The position numbers and the translations under genes are program-made. The notes beneath the pieces are model-generated. The model did no database searches and was not told the origin of the DNA. It was given only the letters and a program-made list of their open reading frames with translations. This document shows positions 4,065-7,464 of a stretch of 7,464 nucleotides of DNA, one piece after another. This DNA comes from GCA-002790615 sp964438025 (GTDB taxonomy: Bacteria; Patescibacteriota; Minisyncoccia; Moranbacterales; UBA2206): positions 1-7,464 of the forward strand of contig CAYTIK010000034.1 in NCBI GenBank assembly GCA_964438025.1, written 5' to 3'. Position 1 is the stretch's first letter. Each line of letters begins with the position of its first letter.

Positions 4065-5825
4065 TTACCAGCTGCTGCCGCCTCCGCCACCAAAACCGCC
4101 GCCACCTCCACCACCCGAAAACCCACTGCCGCCGGAAGCGGCGGAACTCGGATTGGAATAAAGGCTGGAATTAGCCTCGCTTGAAAAAGAATTCAAACTA
4201 TTCACAAAAATCAGCGAATTGAAAGCAGAAGGATGGCCAGTTCCGTCTTCGTACCAACCAGGATTTTGCTTATAAATATCCTGGAATTGCTGTGCCCATT
4301 CTTTTTCTACTCCCAAAACCATAGCATACGGTAATAATTTTTCAAAGCGCTGGGGATTTTTCTCGGGGGCATTATGAAATTCCAAGCGGTCTTTTTCCGC
4401 CACGCTTAAATATTCCTTCAAACCTAAAATATATTCTTTAGCCGCTACGCCTTTGAGGGTTTTTTGCGGCATCAAAGAACTGAAAATCATCACAATGCTT
4501 CCGGAAAGAATAAAACTGACTACACTTAAGGCTCCCCAAAAATTAATCAGAAATAATCCCGCAAATAAAATGCCTATCCCTGTTCCCAAATAAATTTTTC
4601 GAACTTTATCCGGATTTTTAGGAAAATAGCCCTTAGTGCAAACATTTGCGTAAATTTTTTCATTAATTTCCTTTAAATTTTTATAAAAAGTATCTTTCAA
4701 ATCAGAAATTTTCACACTGTTGCCATCTTGAAAAAAGGCTTCCATTAATTTCTTATCAAAATCGTTCTCTAAATCATCGGCATTTTTTAATTTTTCTAAA
4801 ACATAATCTGTCGAGGTGATAAATAAAATCTTGCTTTCCGTCTTTTTTATTTTCAAATAGCCCTTAACTGCCAGATAGATAATTTCCGCGGAAATATCTT
4901 TTTTATCGGCTTTTTCATCTACTACTGTTCCCACTTCCAAAGGCGTCAAATTGTCCGGCGCGTCGAACTGCGCGATAATTGTGCCTCGGCCTTGCGGATC
5001 CCGGCCTTTTTTTCGCCAGAGCCACAGCATCCCCAGCAAGATAATCAGCGGTAAAAATAAAATCCCATTGTCCCTAAGCATTTCTAAAAATTTTTCTCCG
5101 GTCGATGGCTCATGCACGATGCCTTTAGGAAAGCCAAAGACCACCGTCAGGCCTTCGCCGGGCACCAGTTCCCGATTGGCAGCATAAAATCCGGCGGCAT
5201 CGGTCAAGTTATGCTGGCATTTTTCCTGGCTGCCAAAAATTCCAACAAAACATTCGCTTTGTAGAAGTCCGCTATCAACATTTTGGGGCAAAGAAACTTT
5301 AAGCGTGGCTTTTTTAATGGCTACCGGCCAGCCATTGCCCGTCGCGTTCCAATAAAATTCATCGTAAGTATCAAAATAATTAATGGCGCGTTTAATTACG
5401 TAATTAATTACGTACATCTTTTTCCCGGACACTAATTTATCGGCATCGCCGATTTTTATTTCCAAATCCTGATCCGGATAGCTGGTGGTAAAATTATAGC
5501 CAACACCATTTTCATCTTTGACGGAAATATCACTCACACGTAAATTATAATTGCCACCGCGCGCCTGATATTTTACCGGAATATCGCGAAAAATTCCGTG
5601 TTTCTGGGCCGCGCCAAAATCGTATTGGATTTTTTCCGAAACATTAAAACTGGCATCGGCGTTTATCTTGACTTCCGCGTCAAAACTGTCAACAATTTCC
5701 GGCTGGATACCTTGCGCGCCAGTTATTGGCGCCAGGAATCCCCAAAAACTCAAAAATAAAACGAAGATTATAACCTTTTTTCCGCCAAAGGCGGACCAGC
5801 CGTAGGCTGGCATATTATTATACAT
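4065..5825 (-). CDS. DUF2207 domain membrane protein
   Basis: This is a 586-residue protein of the DUF2207 type. A hydrophobic signal segment (about 17-35) precedes a secreted beta-rich domain (about 40-235) with the family hallmarks KHGIFRDIPV (75-84) and DEFYWNATGNGWPVAI (155-170), and a cysteine pair (C193, C203). A membrane span follows (254-271, ended by RKKGRDP), then a cytoplasmic domain (about 272-408), two adjacent spans (410-430 and 431-450), a C-terminal cytoplasmic region and a glycine-rich tail (565-583) ending SSW. The molecular role of DUF2207 proteins is not established; they are envelope proteins of many bacteria. The start is ATG at 5825 with no Shine-Dalgarno. Residues 5-15 (MPAYGWSAFGG) are encoded by two abutting palindromes and look like an insertion ahead of the original KK-hydrophobic signal sequence, so the true start could be further in. 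Confidence 0.9.
   Translation of the reverse strand: MYNNMPAYGWSAFGGKKVIIFVLFLSFWGFLAPITGAQGIQPEIVDSFDAEVKINADASFNVSEKIQYDFGAAQKHGIFRDIPVKYQARGGNYNLRVSDISVKDENGVGYNFTTSYPDQDLEIKIGDADKLVSGKKMYVINYVIKRAINYFDTYDEFYWNATGNGWPVAIKKATLKVSLPQNVDSGLLQSECFVGIFGSQEKCQHNLTDAAGFYAANRELVPGEGLTVVFGFPKGIVHEPSTGEKFLEMLRDNGILFLPLIILLGMLWLWRKKGRDPQGRGTIIAQFDAPDNLTPLEVGTVVDEKADKKDISAEIIYLAVKGYLKIKKTESKILFITSTDYVLEKLKNADDLENDFDKKLMEAFFQDGNSVKISDLKDTFYKNLKEINEKIYANVCTKGYFPKNPDKVRKIYLGTGIGILFAGLFLINFWGALSVVSFILSGSIVMIFSSLMPQKTLKGVAAKEYILGLKEYLSVAEKDRLEFHNAPEKNPQRFEKLLPYAMVLGVEKEWAQQFQDIYKQNPGWYEDGTGHPSAFNSLIFVNSLNSFSSEANSSLYSNPSSAASGGSGFSGGGGGGGFGGGGGSSW
5781..5810. repeat. Two abutting perfect hairpins inside the DUF2207 coding region
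   Basis: TCCGCC-AAA-GGCGGA (5781-5795) is directly followed by CCAGCC-GTA-GGCTGG (5796-5810). Each has a 6-bp perfect stem and a 3-nt loop. They encode residues 6-15 of the DUF2207 protein. The first hairpin recurs with one extra base inside the repeat at 8-117 (72-87), which suggests a dispersed repeat module rather than chance. Confidence 0.65.
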
Positions 5826-5855
5826 ATTCTATTGATTAAAAACATTGCTTCTTAA

Positions 5856-5861
5856 ATTATA
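5856..5861 (-). promoter_or_regulatory. Possible -10 for the DUF2207 gene
   Basis: TATAAT on the minus strand, about 30 bp before the ATG at 5825. No good -35 is found (ATTGGG at a 16-bp spacing is the nearest). The predicted leader is about 24 nt. Confidence 0.4.
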
Positions 5862-5915
5862 CACCTTTTCCCAATCGCCCAATAGCCCCCCAACGCCATC
5901 TTTTTTATCCACACC

Positions 5916-5944
5916 TTGCAGTTTAATATGCTTGATTGTATAAT
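5916..5944 (+). promoter_or_regulatory. Promoter of the 223-residue protein gene
   Basis: TTGCAG (5916-5921; 3 of 6), a 17-bp spacer and a perfect TATAAT (5939-5944) on the plus strand. A start near 5951 gives a leader of about 109 nt that contains the whole palindromic element at 5977-6041. It is divergent from the DUF2207 promoter, 54 bp away. Confidence 0.55.
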
Positions 5945-5976
5945 AATTAAGGAATGGAGCTAAAATAAAAAACAAA

Positions 5977-6041
5977 TCCCGCACTAACTTTGCACTGCGC
6001 CGAAGGCGCAAAATATCGGATGGTGCAAAGTTAGTGCGGGA
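5977..6041. repeat. Palindromic element, short copy (65 bp)
   Basis: The ends are perfect 19-bp inverted repeats: TCCCGCACTAACTTTGCAC (5977-5995) and its complement at 6023-6041. Inside the left arm side is a hairpin TGCGCC-GAA-GGCGCA (5996-6010). The same arms and inner hairpin recur at 6721-6849. The element contains no coding region and lies in the leader of the gene at 6060, ending 18 bp before its ATG. It is probably a REP- or MITE-like dispersed repeat. Confidence 0.85.
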
Positions 6042-6059
6042 CAAAAAGAAAAACCAAAA

Positions 6060-6731
6060 ATGACAGACCAAGACTTAAGAGAAAATAATAGCGAAAAGAT
6101 CAAATCTTTGCGGGAGATGATTTATGCGGCTGAAAAAACATTGCAAGGCGCTAAATCGATGCTTTTGCAGTTGGAGGGCAAGAAAAAAGTCGGACGCAAA
6201 AAGAAAGATCTTTCCAACGATGAAGATGGAAAGATTGTCGAAGGAACTTTTGACGGCCAGATCATGATTGGCACTGATGGCAAACAATATCCGGTTCCCG
6301 CTAATTACGCTTCCAAATCGAAATTGGTCGAAGGCGATATTTTAAAACTGACCATTACTCCAGATGGGTCTTTTATTTATAAACAAATCGGGCCGACCGA
6401 AAGGAAGCGCGTCATCGGCACCGTTAACCAGGATGGCGAGGGTAATTATTTTGTCCTAGCGGAAAACAAGCCTTTCCGGGTCCTTTTGGCGTCCATCACT
6501 TATTTTAAAGTGGCGCCGGGCGATGAAGTGACCCTGATTACTCCGCGTGATATTGATTCTGATTGGGGCGCTATTGAAAATATGCTGCTTGGCGTCCGTA
6601 ATAAAAAAAGCAATGAATCTGAATTATTGGCAAAAACCGTTCCTGAAGAAAAAACCTCGTCAATTATGGATGAATGGTTGCCTAATTTGGAAGATTTAAA
6701 AAAAGAATTAGACGAGAAAGCCCCGCACTAA
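6060..6731 (+). CDS. Conserved protein of unknown function with coiled coil and two similar beta-rich modules
   Basis: This is a 223-residue soluble protein. A helical, probably coiled-coil segment (about 10-40, SLREMIYAAEKTLQGAKSML) leads into a basic stretch KKKVGRKKK (41-49). Two similar beta-rich modules follow: about 57-101 (IVEGTFDGQIMIGTDGKQYP...LVEGDILKLTIT) and 117-161 (RVIGTVNQDGEGNYFVLAEN...KVAPGDEVTLIT). Both start (V)xGT and end GDxxxLxI-like, which suggests an internal duplication. An acidic tail (about 195-222) closes it. I recall similar unnamed proteins in Patescibacteria but cannot assign a function; the basic linker hints at nucleic-acid contact. The ATG at 6060 has no Shine-Dalgarno sequence. 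Palindromic elements bracket the gene, and its last codons (Ala-Pro-His-stop) lie at the edge of and inside the second one. Confidence 0.85.
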   Translation: MTDQDLRENNSEKIKSLREMIYAAEKTLQGAKSMLLQLEGKKKVGRKKKDLSNDEDGKIVEGTFDGQIMIGTDGKQYPVPANYASKSKLVEGDILKLTITPDGSFIYKQIGPTERKRVIGTVNQDGEGNYFVLAENKPFRVLLASITYFKVAPGDEVTLITPRDIDSDWGAIENMLLGVRNKKSNESELLAKTVPEEKTSSIMDEWLPNLEDLKKELDEKAPH

Positions 6732-6849
6732 CTTTACACTGCGCCGAAGGCGCAAAATAAAAGATATCTATTTTTATTTTTTATCTTAAACTAAAAAAAT
6801 AACCGCCCTGATTTTAAATTACTACCTAAGGTGCAAAGTTAGTGCGGGG
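6721..6849. repeat. Palindromic element, long copy (129 bp)
   Basis: Arms CCCCGCACTAACTTTACAC (6721-6739) and GTGCAAAGTTAGTGCGGGG (6831-6849) are inverted repeats with one mismatch. The inner hairpin TGCGCC-GAA-GGCGCA (6740-6754) is identical to that of the copy at 5977-6041. The core is 64 bp longer and A/T-rich, with a second possible pairing AAGATA/TATCTT. The left arm contains the stop codon of the 223-residue protein gene (6729-6731). The element fills almost the whole gap to the GtrA gene. Confidence 0.85.
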
Positions 6850-6857
6850 TAAATTTT

Positions 6858-7464
6858 ATGCCGAAAAAAGATTTATGGTTCAGCTTAGGGGCTGGTTTTT
6901 TAATTGGAGTTTTATTGATGCCTGTTCTCAAGGTGGCGAAACCCGGCTTATTTGACACGCTGGCTTTTTTTATTATTCCTTTCTTTTTGATAGCTACTCC
7001 CCTCGGAGCGCTGATTGTTTACCGGATTGGCACACGATTAGCTATTATTTGGCAAATAGCTAAATATGTAGTCGTAGGCGGGATGAATACCCTGGTAGAT
7101 TTGGGCATCCTAACCATAGTTATTTTGGTTTCTAAAAATCTTGGCATTCAAGCAGAAGATTTAATCTATTCGGGAATATTGGCGATAACTTTTTATTCGA
7201 TTTACAAAGGCTTCTCTTTTATCCTAGCCAATATCAATAGTTTTTATTGGAATAAATATTGGACTTTTTCCCAAAAAGATGCGACGCAAAAATCTCCAGC
7301 GCAATTTATCCAGTTTTTCATAGTGAGCCTGATTGGATTACTGATTAATGTCGTCATCGCTTCACTGGTTTTCCGTTCCGTGCCGCCTTTTGCCGGCTTA
7401 AGCGCGGATCAATGGGGATTAGTTGGAGCGGCTGCCGGCAGTCTAAGCGGCATGGTTTGGAATT
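6858..7464 (+). CDS. GtrA-family membrane protein (3' end outside window)
   Basis: The frame is open from ATG at 6858 to the window end (202 codons, partial). The GtrA hallmarks are KYVVVGGMNTLVDLGIL (69-85) and ANINSFYWNKYWTF (124-137), followed by hydrophobic helices (about 150-172 and 187 onward). GtrA-like proteins are small four-helix membrane proteins linked to moving lipid-linked sugars for surface glycan or O-antigen modification; the substrate here is unknown. About 65 residues with two extra hydrophobic helices (6-24 and 33-56) precede the standard domain, so it is longer than the usual 120-150 residues. The only Shine-Dalgarno-like bases are GGGGT (6846-6850), mostly supplied by the end of the palindromic element. 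It is probably transcribed from the promoter of the gene at 6060, unless the element stops transcription. Confidence 0.85.
   Translation, partial: MPKKDLWFSLGAGFLIGVLLMPVLKVAKPGLFDTLAFFIIPFFLIATPLGALIVYRIGTRLAIIWQIAKYVVVGGMNTLVDLGILTIVILVSKNLGIQAEDLIYSGILAITFYSIYKGFSFILANINSFYWNKYWTFSQKDATQKSPAQFIQFFIVSLIGLLINVVIASLVFRSVPPFAGLSADQWGLVGAAAGSLSGMVWN

Noticed and set aside
5397..5414. 18-bp perfect palindrome TACGTAATTAATTACGTA
   Set aside because: It arises from two adjacent similar codon runs (Tyr-Val-Ile-Asn, Tyr-Val-Ile-Lys) in a conserved beta strand of DUF2207, so coding explains it.
5829..6071. Minus-strand open frame of 80 codons
   Set aside because: It spans the palindromic element and both divergent promoters and overlaps the start of the 223-residue gene; the translation looks like random frame.
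1..7464. CRISPR array or toxin-antitoxin/defence island
   Set aside because: No regularly spaced direct repeats and no recognisable defence or toxin genes were found on either strand.

Overview
The window looks like chromosomal DNA from a small-genome bacterium, most likely a member of the Patescibacteria (Candidate Phyla Radiation). This is an inference from protein content, not from a marker gene. The reasons are: a 225-residue protein with the core WRGHADGDGLSGEED and a 223-residue protein with the core YPVPANYASKSKLVEGD, both resembling unnamed families I associate with these bacteria; a GtrA-type protein with an extra N-terminal hydrophobic region; A+T-rich intergenic DNA; and almost no Shine-Dalgarno sequences. 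Only one gene (3006-3683) has a clear AGGAGG. No mobile gene, integrase, CRISPR array, toxin pair or defence gene is visible, and I do not see an obvious new multi-gene system.

Layout. Everything from 122 to 5825 is read on the minus strand. In transcription order these are a DUF2207 membrane protein (4065-5825), tRNA-Pro(GGG) (3887-3957), a conserved protein of unknown function (3006-3683), the mechanosensitive channel MscL (2573-2878), a cold-shock protein (2241-2444), a PolB-type 3'-5' exonuclease (1484-2149) followed 11 bp later by a membrane-anchored M23 peptidase (819-1472), and an ECF S-component-like membrane protein (122-631). A divergent intergenic region (5826-6059) separates these from two plus-strand genes: the 223-residue protein (6060-6731) and a GtrA-family membrane protein cut by the window end (6858-7464).

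Most genes appear to be separate transcription units. Good intrinsic terminators follow the cold-shock gene and the 225-residue protein gene. In both cases an extended -10 promoter for the next gene begins directly at the end of the terminator T-tract. The cold-shock gene has the best promoter, with an approximately 85-nt leader. The exonuclease and M23 peptidase probably form the only tight operon. Envelope functions dominate (MscL, M23 peptidase, DUF2207, GtrA, S component), but nothing shows that they act together.

The most unusual non-coding content is palindromic. Two copies of one inverted-repeat element (5977-6041 and 6721-6849) bracket the 223-residue protein gene, and the second supplies its stop codon. 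A different repeat lies at 8-117. Two abutting perfect hairpins lie inside the N-terminal codons of the DUF2207 gene. A 13-bp perfect inverted repeat sits in the leader of the 225-residue protein gene, and a nested 38-bp dyad lies between the tRNA and the DUF2207 gene.
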